13,988 nt of DNA from positions 1-13,988 of the forward strand of contig CAZKXP010000018.1 in assembly GCA_964556955.1 (NCBI GenBank), read 5' to 3'. The notes beneath the pieces were generated by a model. The model had not been told where the DNA came from, searched no databases, and saw nothing but the letters and a program-made list of their open reading frames with translations. The DNA is from UBA12078 sp964556955. GTDB taxonomy: Bacteria > Patescibacteriota > Dojkabacteria > SC72. Made by a program: the position numbers and the translations under genes. This document shows positions 1 to 8,080 of this stretch, one piece after another (position 1 is the stretch's first letter; every line of letters begins with the position of its first letter).

Positions 1-1239
1 TAATGATTGATATGGTAATCGCTTGTTATTCATCATAGCCTTAGAAGGTCTATGTGAATTGTCAATCAATGCATCGACAGATTCCTGAAGCATTCTCTTT
101 TCATTTCTCAAGATGACATCAGGGGCACCAATTTCGATCAATCTTCTTAAACGGTTATTTCTGTTTATGATTCTTCTGTAAAGGTCATTCAAGTCAGAAG
201 TAGCAAATTTACCTCCAGATAGTGGGATGATTGGTCTTAATTCTGGTGGTAAAACAGGAAGCGTATTTATGATCATCCAACTTGGATCGGTCATATTCTT
301 CTTGAATCCTTCAAGATATTGAATTCTTATGATAGTTGCAGCTCTCTTTTCTCCTTTTTCCTTCTCAGCGGCTTTTCTTAATTTGTTGATCTCCTTCTCT
401 AAATCCATATTTTCAAGCATCTTTTTGATAGCTTCTGCCCCCATCATTGCATTGAAGAAGATCAAGTCTCTCTCTTCGAGATTCATATACTCATCTTCAC
501 TCAATACTGTCCCAACCTTTAGCTTGTCAATTGTCTGGAAGATTTTCGAATAGAAAGTATCTAGCTGTTCTTCTTTCTCTGCGAAATCTTTTCGAACCTT
601 TGCCAATGCTTGGTTTCTCTTATGCTCAAGTTGGCTAATCTTTAATTCATTGGATTTTGCCTTCTTTGCAGACTTAATATCTTCTGCGAACATCTCTTCT
701 GTCAGTTTTAATTCTCCTTCTAATTCACTTTGTAAATCCTCAATCTCTTGCTTCTGAAGAGCTTCTGCTTTTGAAACTGTCTCTGCTTTCTTGTCCTTCT
801 CTACCTCCACAACCATATACCTAGTGTAGTATATAACTGAGAGTAATTTCTTGTGAGAGATATTTAATACAATGGACATCTTGTTAGGAATACCATATGC
901 GAACCAAACGTGTGCAACAGGCACTGCTAATTCAATATGACCCATTCTTTCTCTTCTTACATCGGAGGTTGTAACTTCAACACCACACTTGTCACAAACG
1001 ATACCCTTGTACCTGATCTTTTTGTACTTACCACAGTAACATTCATAGTTCTTGGTTGGGCCAAAGATCTTCTCACAGAAGAGTCCATCTGGTTCTGCTC
1101 TGAATGTTCTGTAATTAATGGTCTCTGCTTTGGTGACTTCACCATATGACCAATCCAAGATCTGATCTGGGGAAGCTAATGTTAGCTTCAACACATCAAA
1201 ATCTTTCAAATTTTGTTTATTATTATTTAACTTCTTCAT
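1..1239 (-). CDS. rpoC: DNA-directed RNA polymerase subunit beta' (5' part, cut by window edge)
   Basis: The first 413 codons of RpoC are present and the reading frame stays open to the left edge. RpoC carries the catalytic magnesium site of RNA polymerase, but that NADFDGD motif lies beyond the window. Seen here: the start of the clamp (TINYRTFR, then DGLFCEKIFGP), a zinc-binding module with C67, C69, C82 and C85, the block RRERMGHIEL, and the lid/rudder approach SGGKFATSDLNDLYRRIINRN followed by NEKRMLQ. Between about residues 148 and 240 lies a Lys/Glu-rich, predicted coiled-coil insert that E. coli RpoC lacks; E. coli has only about 14 residues there. The ATG at 1239 is chosen because a strong Shine-Dalgarno sequence sits 5 nt upstream. 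It overlaps the 3' end of rpoB by 17 nt in another frame, the standard rpoB-rpoC order, so translation is probably coupled. Confidence 0.97.
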   Translation of the reverse strand, partial: MKKLNNNKQNLKDFDVLKLTLASPDQILDWSYGEVTKAETINYRTFRAEPDGLFCEKIFGPTKNYECYCGKYKKIRYKGIVCDKCGVEVTTSDVRRERMGHIELAVPVAHVWFAYGIPNKMSIVLNISHKKLLSVIYYTRYMVVEVEKDKKAETVSKAEALQKQEIEDLQSELEGELKLTEEMFAEDIKSAKKAKSNELKISQLEHKRNQALAKVRKDFAEKEEQLDTFYSKIFQTIDKLKVGTVLSEDEYMNLEERDLIFFNAMMGAEAIKKMLENMDLEKEINKLRKAAEKEKGEKRAATIIRIQYLEGFKKNMTDPSWMIINTLPVLPPELRPIIPLSGGKFATSDLNDLYRRIINRNNRLRRLIEIGAPDVILRNEKRMLQESVDALIDNSHRPSKAMMNNKRLPYQSL

Positions 1240-4200
1240 TTGATACCTCCTCAACTTCCTCTTCTGAAGCTCTGTTTGAAATTAAATCTAAGTTCAAGCA
1301 AAGTGCATTCAACTCTTTAATTAAGACTTTGAATGACTCTGGTATGCTAACATTTTCTATTTTGTCCCCGTGGAGGATTGCTTTGTAAGCAGAAGACCTT
1401 CCTTTAATGTCATCGGACTTAATAGTTAACATTTCCTGAAGTGCATAAGGTGCACTGTGTGATTCTAATGCCCAGACTTCCATTTCTCCGAATCTCTGTC
1501 CACCCATCTGTGCTTTACCACCGAGAGGTTGTTGAGAGACCGCAGTGTATGGACCTGTAGATCTAGCATGCACTTTTTCATCTGCAATGTGGTGCAATTT
1601 CAAAACATATTTAACACCAACAGAAATCTTATTTGGGAACCTCTTTCCTGTTCTTCCATCATACAAATCAACTTTCTGAGACATATCACCCTTCGCTTTT
1701 TCAATCTCATTCTTCAACCATTCGAGGTTTTCACCTTCAAAAATTGGGAATGCCAATTTTTGATTGAGCATTTTTGCATATCTTCCAAAGTGAACCTCCT
1801 GCGCTTGCCCCATATTCATTCTTTTTAAGAATGTTGGTGTCAAGACAATATCAACTGGTTCCCCGTCTTCAGTAAATGGCATATCTTCAATAGGTCTAAT
1901 TGCTGCTATAGTATTTTTGTCTCCATGTCTTCCTGCTAATTTGTCTCCATAGTCGACTTTCTTTGTGTCTGCAACCCATACCTTCACCTCGTACAAAACT
2001 CCTGGTTGTAATTTATCTCCTTTGTCTGCTGCGAGTATTTGACTCCTTACCACAATACCTTCTTCTCCATGAGGCATTCTGAGGGAGTTATCTCTGACAT
2101 CACTTGCAGATTCTCCAAAGATTGCTCTCAAAAGTCTCTCTTCTGCTGTCAATTCTTTTTCTCCTCTAGGAGCAACGACACCTACCAAAATGTCTCCGGC
2201 CTTAACTTTGACACCAGTTCTCACAATACCCTGAGCATCTAATTTCTGCAAAATCCTGTCATTAACATGAGGGATATCTGCCGTTATGGTCTCTGGGCCT
2301 AATTCTGTGTCCCTGATCTGTATTGGATATTCTCTAATATGTACAGATGTTAGTAAATCATCTCTAACAATTCTTTCAGATATGATTACTGAATCTTCAT
2401 AGTTGTAACCTTCATAGAACATGAGTGCTGCTTTGAGATTTGTACCCAAAGAAAGCTCTCCATTGACCATTGTAGGACCATCTACCAAAACATCTCCTTG
2501 CTTGAATTTGTCACCAACACTTACGTTTGGTTTCTGTGTGAAGCTGGTGTTGTTATTGCTTCTGTAGAAAGAGGTTAAGGCATATTCCTTAATACCTGCC
2601 TTCTTATACTTAACAGAAAGCCTATTTGCATCTACATACAAAACCTCTCCGTCATCCTCAGCAGTTACCAACCACGTGGACTGTTTTGCAACCAATTCTT
2701 CCATACCTGTACCTACTAATGGACTTTCAAGCTTGATCAAAGGTACTGCCTGTCTTTGTTGGTTTGCACCTACCAAAGCTCTCATTGCATCATTGTGTGA
2801 TACAAATGGAACCAATGCCATACCAAGTCCAGCCTGTTGACTTGCCAAGACATCTACAAAATCAACAGAGTTTACATCTTCCAATACAAAATCTCCCTTG
2901 TGTCTTACAGGCACGATATTATCTACAATATTTCCCCTCTCATCAGTTTTGACAGTAGCAGAAGAGATGTAGAAACATTCTTCATCCATAGCATCAAAAT
3001 AAAGAACCTCGTCAGATACAAAAGGTCTAACTGCAACTTCTTTGATATCTTTTTCCACCGCTATCTTTTCCGCCATCTCCTTTGTGACAACATCCCCTGC
3101 CTTGCCAAGTGTTTTCCTGCCAGACTTTAGATCTTCAGAAAGAATTCTACCCTCTAAAACAGCTTTATTATTCTTAACACTTTTAACAACTTTTCTGTAT
3201 GGAGCCTCTAAAAAACCAAATTCATTGATTCTTGCCAACATAGCAAGCTGTGTCACAACACCAATATTTGCACTTTCAGGACTGGTTACTGGGTCAAACT
3301 TTGAATAGTGAGAGTTATGAACCTCTCTGATTGAGAATGTAGCTCTCTCTTTTGTAATACCGCCTGGACCACCAGCTGTGACCTTTCTCTTGTTCTCTAG
3401 TTCGGCAAGGATATTTGTCTGCTCCAAGAAACTAGAGAGGGCATTTGCACCAAAGAATGATTGAATAGACGCAGCAATTGGTTTAGTACCAACAAGCATA
3501 GAAGGTGTAACCTTCGCATCCTGTCCATACAAACTCATTTTGTCTTTGATATTCTTCTCTAATCTAGCAATACCTGCAACTAATTGTCTTTCCAAAATCT
3601 CCCCAACACTTCTGATTCTTCTATTACATAGGTGATCAATATCATCAGCTGGGACATCACCATTGTTGGTTTGAATTAATCTCTTTACAATCAATACTAT
3701 ATCCTTCGGGTACAAAAGTATTTCATCTGGATTGTCGATATTGTATGAAGTACCGAGCTTTCTATTTAACTGGTATCTACCAATTTTACCTAGATTGAAT
3801 TTTCTTGCATTAAAGAAATTACTCTTTATATATTTCTCTGCACTATCTATGGTCACGGATTCATCTGGCCTCAACTTGTTGTAAATGCTTATGACTGCCT
3901 CTTCCTTGCTCTTAGTAAAATCTCTTGCCAATGTTGCCTCTATATATTTATTTTCTGCATCTGTATCAACATCTGCAAAAAGCTTCCTAATCTCATCATC
4001 TGTTTCCCATCCAAACACTCTCAAAAGCTCTGTTATCAATACCTTGGGTCTCTTAGGAAGAATTCTCATTGAGATGACATTGTGCTTATTAGTATCAATT
4101 TCATACCATGGTCCCATTCCTGGCATAAGTCTGACTTTGTGCAAATTTCTAGTTGGCAACTTCTCACTTACCTCATACAATACACCCTCAGCTCTTACGA

Positions 4201-4609
4201 TCTGATGTGTGACAACCCTTTTGACTCCATTAAAAACAAAAACCCCATCGCTTGTCATGATGGGTAAGTCTGCAATGAATATCTCTTGCTCTTTAATTTC
4301 GCCTGTCTTATTATTCAAAAGCTGAACCTTAGCATATACAGGAACTTCATATGACAAACCCTTGGCGATAGCTTCATCTACCGTTCTATATGGATTACCA
4401 TATCTAAAATCCTTAAATTCCAAAGTCCACATCTTTTCCATGGTATCCTTTACAGGATTTATCTTGGAGAAAAGCCTTTGAAAACCATTGGCATAAAAAT
4501 CATTGAAAGAAGCATTTTGTGCTTCGATTAGACTTGGGAAGTCTGTATTTGTGGAATATCCTAGTCCCAAATCTATTCTACCGGACCTATTGCATTGAGG
4601 TTTGATCAT
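1223..4609 (-). CDS. rpoB: DNA-directed RNA polymerase subunit beta
   Basis: Complete RpoB of 1128 residues, a length typical of the family without large lineage inserts. It forms the active-site wall and rifampicin pocket of RNA polymerase together with RpoC. Landmarks: protrusion/lobe region with FVFNGVKRVVTHQIVRAEGV, fork region starting FFGANALSSF at residue 385, hybrid-binding region YEGYNYEDSVIISERI, then GDKLAGRHGDK (residues about 890-898), and the C-terminal clamp block HARSTGPYTAVSQQPLGGKA. The C-terminus ends in an acidic tail. Several normally near-invariant motifs are altered (RSPGV to RAEGV, PEGPNIGL to PESANIGV, GRHGNKG to GRHGDKN), yet the frame is intact and all domains are present, so it looks functional. 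No Shine-Dalgarno sequence precedes the ATG. rpoC follows with a 17-nt overlap. Confidence 0.98.
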   Translation of the reverse strand: MIKPQCNRSGRIDLGLGYSTNTDFPSLIEAQNASFNDFYANGFQRLFSKINPVKDTMEKMWTLEFKDFRYGNPYRTVDEAIAKGLSYEVPVYAKVQLLNNKTGEIKEQEIFIADLPIMTSDGVFVFNGVKRVVTHQIVRAEGVLYEVSEKLPTRNLHKVRLMPGMGPWYEIDTNKHNVISMRILPKRPKVLITELLRVFGWETDDEIRKLFADVDTDAENKYIEATLARDFTKSKEEAVISIYNKLRPDESVTIDSAEKYIKSNFFNARKFNLGKIGRYQLNRKLGTSYNIDNPDEILLYPKDIVLIVKRLIQTNNGDVPADDIDHLCNRRIRSVGEILERQLVAGIARLEKNIKDKMSLYGQDAKVTPSMLVGTKPIAASIQSFFGANALSSFLEQTNILAELENKRKVTAGGPGGITKERATFSIREVHNSHYSKFDPVTSPESANIGVVTQLAMLARINEFGFLEAPYRKVVKSVKNNKAVLEGRILSEDLKSGRKTLGKAGDVVTKEMAEKIAVEKDIKEVAVRPFVSDEVLYFDAMDEECFYISSATVKTDERGNIVDNIVPVRHKGDFVLEDVNSVDFVDVLASQQAGLGMALVPFVSHNDAMRALVGANQQRQAVPLIKLESPLVGTGMEELVAKQSTWLVTAEDDGEVLYVDANRLSVKYKKAGIKEYALTSFYRSNNNTSFTQKPNVSVGDKFKQGDVLVDGPTMVNGELSLGTNLKAALMFYEGYNYEDSVIISERIVRDDLLTSVHIREYPIQIRDTELGPETITADIPHVNDRILQKLDAQGIVRTGVKVKAGDILVGVVAPRGEKELTAEERLLRAIFGESASDVRDNSLRMPHGEEGIVVRSQILAADKGDKLQPGVLYEVKVWVADTKKVDYGDKLAGRHGDKNTIAAIRPIEDMPFTEDGEPVDIVLTPTFLKRMNMGQAQEVHFGRYAKMLNQKLAFPIFEGENLEWLKNEIEKAKGDMSQKVDLYDGRTGKRFPNKISVGVKYVLKLHHIADEKVHARSTGPYTAVSQQPLGGKAQMGGQRFGEMEVWALESHSAPYALQEMLTIKSDDIKGRSSAYKAILHGDKIENVSIPESFKVLIKELNALCLNLDLISNRASEEEVEEVSNEEVK
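1245..1251 (-). promoter_or_regulatory. Shine-Dalgarno sequence of rpoC
   Basis: On the minus strand the sequence is AGGAGGT, then 5 nt, then the rpoC ATG. It lies inside the last codons of rpoB. This is the clearest ribosome-binding site in the window. It shows that the organism uses SD-led initiation for at least one operon-internal gene, in contrast to the plus-strand genes that start almost directly after a -10 box. Confidence 0.85.
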
Positions 4610-4622
4610 AAGACGATATTTT

Positions 4623-4644
4623 AGTAATGTTATAACATATTACT
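4623..4644. repeat. AT-rich inverted repeat next to rpoB start
   Basis: The 12-bp perfect palindrome ATGTTATAACAT (4627-4638) is extended by AGTA on the left and TACT on the right, with a 2-bp AT bulge on the right side. It lies 13 bp upstream of the rpoB ATG. It overlaps a minus-strand TATAAC (4629-4634) that has a TTGAAT 15 bp upstream of it (4650-4655), a third possible promoter. The position suits an operator or a small hairpin at the 5' end of the rpoB message, but chance in AT-rich DNA is possible. Confidence 0.35.
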
Positions 4645-4676
4645 CTTGCATTCAAGCGGAGATGATTCCTGCGAAC

Positions 4677-4705
4677 CATATATAAAATACCGCGTTGTTA
4701 AGCAA
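4677..4705 (-). promoter_or_regulatory. Candidate second promoter of rpoBC
   Basis: Minus-strand TTGCTT (4700-4705) and TATATG (4677-4682) are separated by 17 bp. A TATATA offset by two bases gives an alternative -10. It would start transcription about 60 nt before the rpoB ATG. This is moderate evidence only, because AT-rich DNA produces such pairs by chance. Confidence 0.33.
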
Positions 4706-4725
4706 AAACTTTAGGAACTCGAAGG

Positions 4726-4754
4726 ATATTATCATATTTATCGGTATTAGTCAA
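4726..4754 (-). promoter_or_regulatory. Candidate distal promoter of rpoBC
   Basis: Minus-strand TTGACT (-35, positions 4749-4754) and TAATAT (-10, 4726-4731) are separated by 17 bp. The -35 matches TTGACA at 5 of 6 bases; the -10 is weaker. It would give an rpoB leader of about 110 nt. It is the best-spaced sigma70-type pair upstream of rpoB, but other pairs exist in the same spacer, so the true start is not settled. Confidence 0.4.
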
Positions 4755-4817
4755 AGGTTTTTTGCACATATTTACTATTCACTTATCTCGGAAGATGTAA
4801 TATGGTATATATGTACT

Positions 4818-4846
4818 TTGTAAAAAAGTCTAATCTGTTTTATCAT
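4818..4846 (+). promoter_or_regulatory. Predicted ftsK promoter, near-leaderless
   Basis: TTGTAA (4818-4823) and TATCAT (4841-4846) have an ideal 17-bp spacer. The expected start of transcription is about 4853, only about 4 nt before the ftsK ATG at 4857. An overlapping TATACT (4846-4851) would place the start at or just inside the ATG itself. No Shine-Dalgarno sequence is present before this ATG. Confidence 0.55.
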
Positions 4847-4856
4847 ATACTACAAA

Positions 4857-7100
4857 ATGCCCAGAAAAAAGAAAAAAGAGCCCATTACAATCAAAAGTGG
4901 TGAGATGAAAATTCTTGTCGGGATAGTACTCTTTATCCTTGGTCTGACAATAACACTCTCTCCCTTTGTTCGCCAGCAATCAGTACTCTTTGATACAATA
5001 TCACTTCAACTTGGATACTCTGCGATCTCTTGGGGTATCTTACTCATATATATATCCTTCTTCTTACTTACCAAGGGAAAACGATTTAAATCCGCACGAC
5101 AGGTTGGTGGACTCTTACTGTTTTCAGCATGTTTAAGTACACTGCTTTCTTTCTGGCAAACATCAGAGCAACTCAATAGTGCAGAAGCACTAAAGGGCGC
5201 TGGCGGTGAGCTAGGTAAATTTTTCCATATGACTTTGAATGGAACCTTTGGAAGTTTAATAGAGATAATAATAGTATTGGTACTACTTGTTGTTGCTTTT
5301 TCCCTGATTACAGGTACAACATTGGAGCAAATTATGGAGTTTGTAGAATCCCCAATCAAGAAAGATGGGGAAAAAGAAGGACTTGGAATTGGTGGCCTCT
5401 TTTCTGGAATTAAGATAAATAATGGAGAGGAAGATCAGAAGAATACAAATCTGACTGTTCCAATGGGAGAATTAGGCAAAGAGCCTGAGATTAGAATGTA
5501 TGGAGAGGATAGTAAGAAGGATGAAGATATATATACAGAACCAGTTGTCAATACAAATACGAATGAAAGTTTCCCAGAAGGCTTGATAGATAACCAAACA
5601 AAAACAGAGGACCTTGGAGAACCACAGAGGCCCAAGTATACCAATTGGGTATTTCCTAACATAGATCTTCTCCAAGAGGGTGAGGTTCGTAAACAAGACG
5701 AAAAACTGTATAGAACTAAAGCCGAGGTTATCCAAAGTACACTCAGAAACTTTGGCATAGAAGCGAAGGTCGTAGAAATAGCTGTTGGACCAACAGTATT
5801 GAGATTCTCACTAGCTATCACTGTTGGTACAAAAGTTTCAAGAATTAAAAACCTCAGTAACGATCTAGCACTTGCTCTCGCTTCACAGACCTCTTCTGTC
5901 AGAGTAGAAGCCCCGATTCCTGGCACATCTTATGTCGGTGTAGAAATCCCAAATCCAATACCAAACTATGTATATACCAGAGAGATGGTTAAGAAGTTGA
6001 AGCAAGATGCACAAAGACATCAATTACCACTTATTCTTGGGAAAGATATCACTGGAAAAACAGCAATTCGTGATTTAAACGCTATACCACATCTCTTGGT
6101 AGCAGGTGCTACAGGTACTGGTAAATCCGTTGCTATCAACTCTTTGATCCTAGGTCTTTTGATGACAAAAACTCCAGATGAGGTTAAATTTGTCATGATA
6201 GATCCTAAGATGGGAGTGGAAATGGCTGCATACAATGGTATTCCACATCTACTTACACCCGTGGTTACCGACATGGAACTTGTCGTCAATGCACTACAGT
6301 GGACGATTGAAGAGATGATGCGCAGATACAGACAGCTTAAGCAGATGCATGTTAAGAAGCTTACAGAATACAACAAAGCAATCGGCTACACCGCTATGCC
6401 ATACATTGTAGTAGTGATAGATGAGATGGCCGACCTCATGCTTACCTCTGGTGTAGATGTAGAGGCCAAGATCCAGAGAATCGCCCAGATGGGAAGGGCT
6501 GTTGGTATCCACCTCATACTTGCAACTCAGAGACCTACCGTTAATGTCATCACTGGTCTGATCAAAGCCAATGTCCCAGGTAGAATGGCATTTGCTGTCG
6601 CTACCGCAATGGATTCTAGAGTCATTCTAGATGACACTGGCGCAGAAACTCTTTTGGGTAACGGTGATATGTTGTTTAAAGATCAAGGGACACCAAAACC
6701 AATTAGAATCCAAGGAACCTTCACCTCTACAGAAGATACAGAAAATGTCATAAATGCCATCAAAGAGCAGATATCAGAAGAAGAGGTTGAGTACTCTGCC
6801 GATATTATGCAAGCCATCGAGAGAGGATCTGGTGGAGATAGTACTGGCAGAAATGGTTCCGAAAGAGATCCTGATTTCCCATTAGCATTAGAGATAATCA
6901 TCGCAAATCAGAAGGCCTCCTCTTCATTTCTACAAAGAAAAATGAAGATAGGTTACAACAAAGCCGCAAGATTAATAGATGAACTCTATGAAGCGGGCGC
7001 TATCGGCCCACAAGATGGTAGCAAGCCAAGACAGGTGCTTGTATCGTCTCCAAGTCAGATATTAAAAACAGAGGAGCATAGTGACGCAGAGAACGAATAA
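4857..7100 (+). CDS. ftsK: FtsK/SpoIIIE-type DNA translocase
   Basis: Membrane-anchored, ATP-driven DNA pump that clears and segregates chromosome ends at the division septum. The 747 residues begin with a Lys-rich tail, then four predicted membrane helices (about 18-38, 52-71, 83-100, 133-152). A charged linker of about 110 residues (165-275) follows. The alpha/beta motor comes next, with Walker A GATGTGKS (417-424), Walker B VVVIDE (D522, E523), and the conserved ATQRPTVNVITGLIKANVPG block. It ends in a gamma winged-helix domain (FLQRKMKIGYNKAARLIDEL), which in the family reads polar DNA motifs such as KOPS. The linker is much shorter than in E. coli FtsK and resembles SpoIIIE-sized proteins. 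The ATG at 4857 suits the start of the N-terminal membrane region and follows a promoter directly. It is divergent from rpoB and is followed 16 bp later by the rodZ-like gene. Confidence 0.96.
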   Translation: MPRKKKKEPITIKSGEMKILVGIVLFILGLTITLSPFVRQQSVLFDTISLQLGYSAISWGILLIYISFFLLTKGKRFKSARQVGGLLLFSACLSTLLSFWQTSEQLNSAEALKGAGGELGKFFHMTLNGTFGSLIEIIIVLVLLVVAFSLITGTTLEQIMEFVESPIKKDGEKEGLGIGGLFSGIKINNGEEDQKNTNLTVPMGELGKEPEIRMYGEDSKKDEDIYTEPVVNTNTNESFPEGLIDNQTKTEDLGEPQRPKYTNWVFPNIDLLQEGEVRKQDEKLYRTKAEVIQSTLRNFGIEAKVVEIAVGPTVLRFSLAITVGTKVSRIKNLSNDLALALASQTSSVRVEAPIPGTSYVGVEIPNPIPNYVYTREMVKKLKQDAQRHQLPLILGKDITGKTAIRDLNAIPHLLVAGATGTGKSVAINSLILGLLMTKTPDEVKFVMIDPKMGVEMAAYNGIPHLLTPVVTDMELVVNALQWTIEEMMRRYRQLKQMHVKKLTEYNKAIGYTAMPYIVVVIDEMADLMLTSGVDVEAKIQRIAQMGRAVGIHLILATQRPTVNVITGLIKANVPGRMAFAVATAMDSRVILDDTGAETLLGNGDMLFKDQGTPKPIRIQGTFTSTEDTENVINAIKEQISEEEVEYSADIMQAIERGSGGDSTGRNGSERDPDFPLALEIIIANQKASSSFLQRKMKIGYNKAARLIDELYEAGAIGPQDGSKPRQVLVSSPSQILKTEEHSDAENE

Positions 7101-7110
7101 GTAGTACAAT
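7081..7110 (+). promoter_or_regulatory. Predicted promoter of rodZ-like gene, leaderless
   Basis: TACAAT (7105-7110) ends 6 nt before the ATG at 7117, so the expected transcription start coincides with the start codon. A partial -35, GTGACG (7081-7086, 4 of 6), lies 18 bp upstream inside the end of ftsK. There is no Shine-Dalgarno sequence in the 16-bp gap. The gene could also be read through from ftsK. Confidence 0.5.
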
Positions 7111-7116
7111 TGCTGT

Positions 7117-8046
7117 ATGATAACAGCAGGTGAAATACTTAAGAAAAAAAGAGAATCGCTAGGCAAGTCTCTAAATACCGCTTCGCAAGAGACAAAAATC
7201 CAAAAAAGATTCCTTGTGGATATCGAAAGTAATGATTACAGCGAATTTGATTCCGCTGTTTTTCTTACAGGATTCATAAAGATATATTCTCAATATCTTG
7301 GTCTTGATACCGAAAAAATCCTTGCACTTTACCGCAGAGATGTCCCCACAAGAAAAATTTCAAAAAACTCTAAAAGCAAGCAAACTCTTACAAAGGGAGT
7401 AATTCTAACCCCAAAGCTTTTCATTACTATTCTCTCTGTACTCTTTTTTGTACTAGTTTTTGGATACATAGGCCTGCAGATATACAAATTCCAAAGTCCT
7501 CCCAAACTTACAATCACATCTCCCAAAGATGGAGATACTGTTGAGCAGGCCAATATAATAGTAGAGGGTAACACTCAGATAGGAGCTACAATGGAGATAA
7601 ACAGCACCTATGTAGAATTAGATCCCAATGGTAACTTCTCAAAAGAGATTACTTTGATTGAAGGAAGCAATTTAATAACCGTGAAAGCCAAAAAGAATAA
7701 CAACAATGTTTTAGAAACAGTAGAAACATTAAAAATTACATACAACAAACCTCAAGCGCCAACAGAACAAGATGTAACAGTAAAAACATTTAAAATCAAA
7801 GTCATAGTAGAGGATGCAAGCTCATGGGTGAAATTAGATGTGGATGGCACCAACCGCCTTGCAACAGTCGTAGAACCATCGACCAAAGAATATGACCTAT
7901 CAACAAACTTCTATGTAATCACAGGCCGAGCCGCAAACACAAAAGTATATGTTAATGATGAACTTCTTGCATGGAAATCCAACAATTCCTCTGGTGTTGC
8001 AGAGATATCGTGCAGTATTAGTAATGCAAGTTTGGTGTGCGAATAA
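7117..8046 (+). CDS. RodZ-like membrane protein (HTH, TM, extracellular beta domains)
   Basis: 309 residues with the layout of RodZ, the adaptor that ties MreB filaments to the cell-wall elongation machinery. Residues 1-75 form a helix-turn-helix of the RodZ N-terminal type (EILKKKRESLGKSLNTAS, then FLTGFIKIYSQYLGLD). A Lys-rich stretch and one membrane helix (101-123) follow. Outside the membrane come an Ig-like/glucodextranase-B-like beta domain (about 128-215, with LTITSPKDGDTV and NFSKEITLIEGSNLITVKA) and a C-terminal domain resembling the RodZ DUF4115 domain (from about 225, ASSWVKLDVDG). Two cysteines near the C-terminus (CSISNASLVC) could form a disulfide. E. coli RodZ lacks the extra Ig-like domain. 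No mreB is in the window, so a role in cell shape is inferred from architecture and from the ftsK neighbour. Confidence 0.8.
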   Translation: MITAGEILKKKRESLGKSLNTASQETKIQKRFLVDIESNDYSEFDSAVFLTGFIKIYSQYLGLDTEKILALYRRDVPTRKISKNSKSKQTLTKGVILTPKLFITILSVLFFVLVFGYIGLQIYKFQSPPKLTITSPKDGDTVEQANIIVEGNTQIGATMEINSTYVELDPNGNFSKEITLIEGSNLITVKAKKNNNNVLETVETLKITYNKPQAPTEQDVTVKTFKIKVIVEDASSWVKLDVDGTNRLATVVEPSTKEYDLSTNFYVITGRAANTKVYVNDELLAWKSNNSSGVAEISCSISNASLVCE

Positions 8047-8064
8047 AAACTTCCCCTAGTAAAA

Positions 8065-8073
8065 TGCTATAAT
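8065..8073 (+). promoter_or_regulatory. Extended -10 promoter of dnaG, leaderless
   Basis: TGCTATAAT is a perfect extended -10 element (TGn plus TATAAT). TATAAT (8068-8073) is followed by exactly 7 nt and then the dnaG ATG at 8081. Transcription would begin at or one base before the start codon. No good -35 is visible, which is normal for extended -10 promoters. The 34-bp gap holds no Shine-Dalgarno sequence. Confidence 0.7.
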
Positions 8074-8080
8074 TCATCAT

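Noticed and set aside
3885..4205. Plus-strand open frame of 106 codons opposite rpoB
   Set aside because: It overlaps fully conserved rpoB coding sequence; the Ser/Leu-rich translation is typical of the reverse frame of a real gene.
4618..4623. TAAAAT 8 nt before the rpoB ATG as a leaderless promoter
   Set aside because: The hexamer resembles a -10 and fits the leaderless pattern, but it has neither a -35 nor a TG extension, so it is too weak to list beside the better-spaced upstream pairs.
5435..5926. Open frame of 163 codons on the minus strand inside ftsK
   Set aside because: It lies opposite the linker and alpha-domain coding part of ftsK, has no family features and no promoter or SD, and its composition is that of an antisense shadow.
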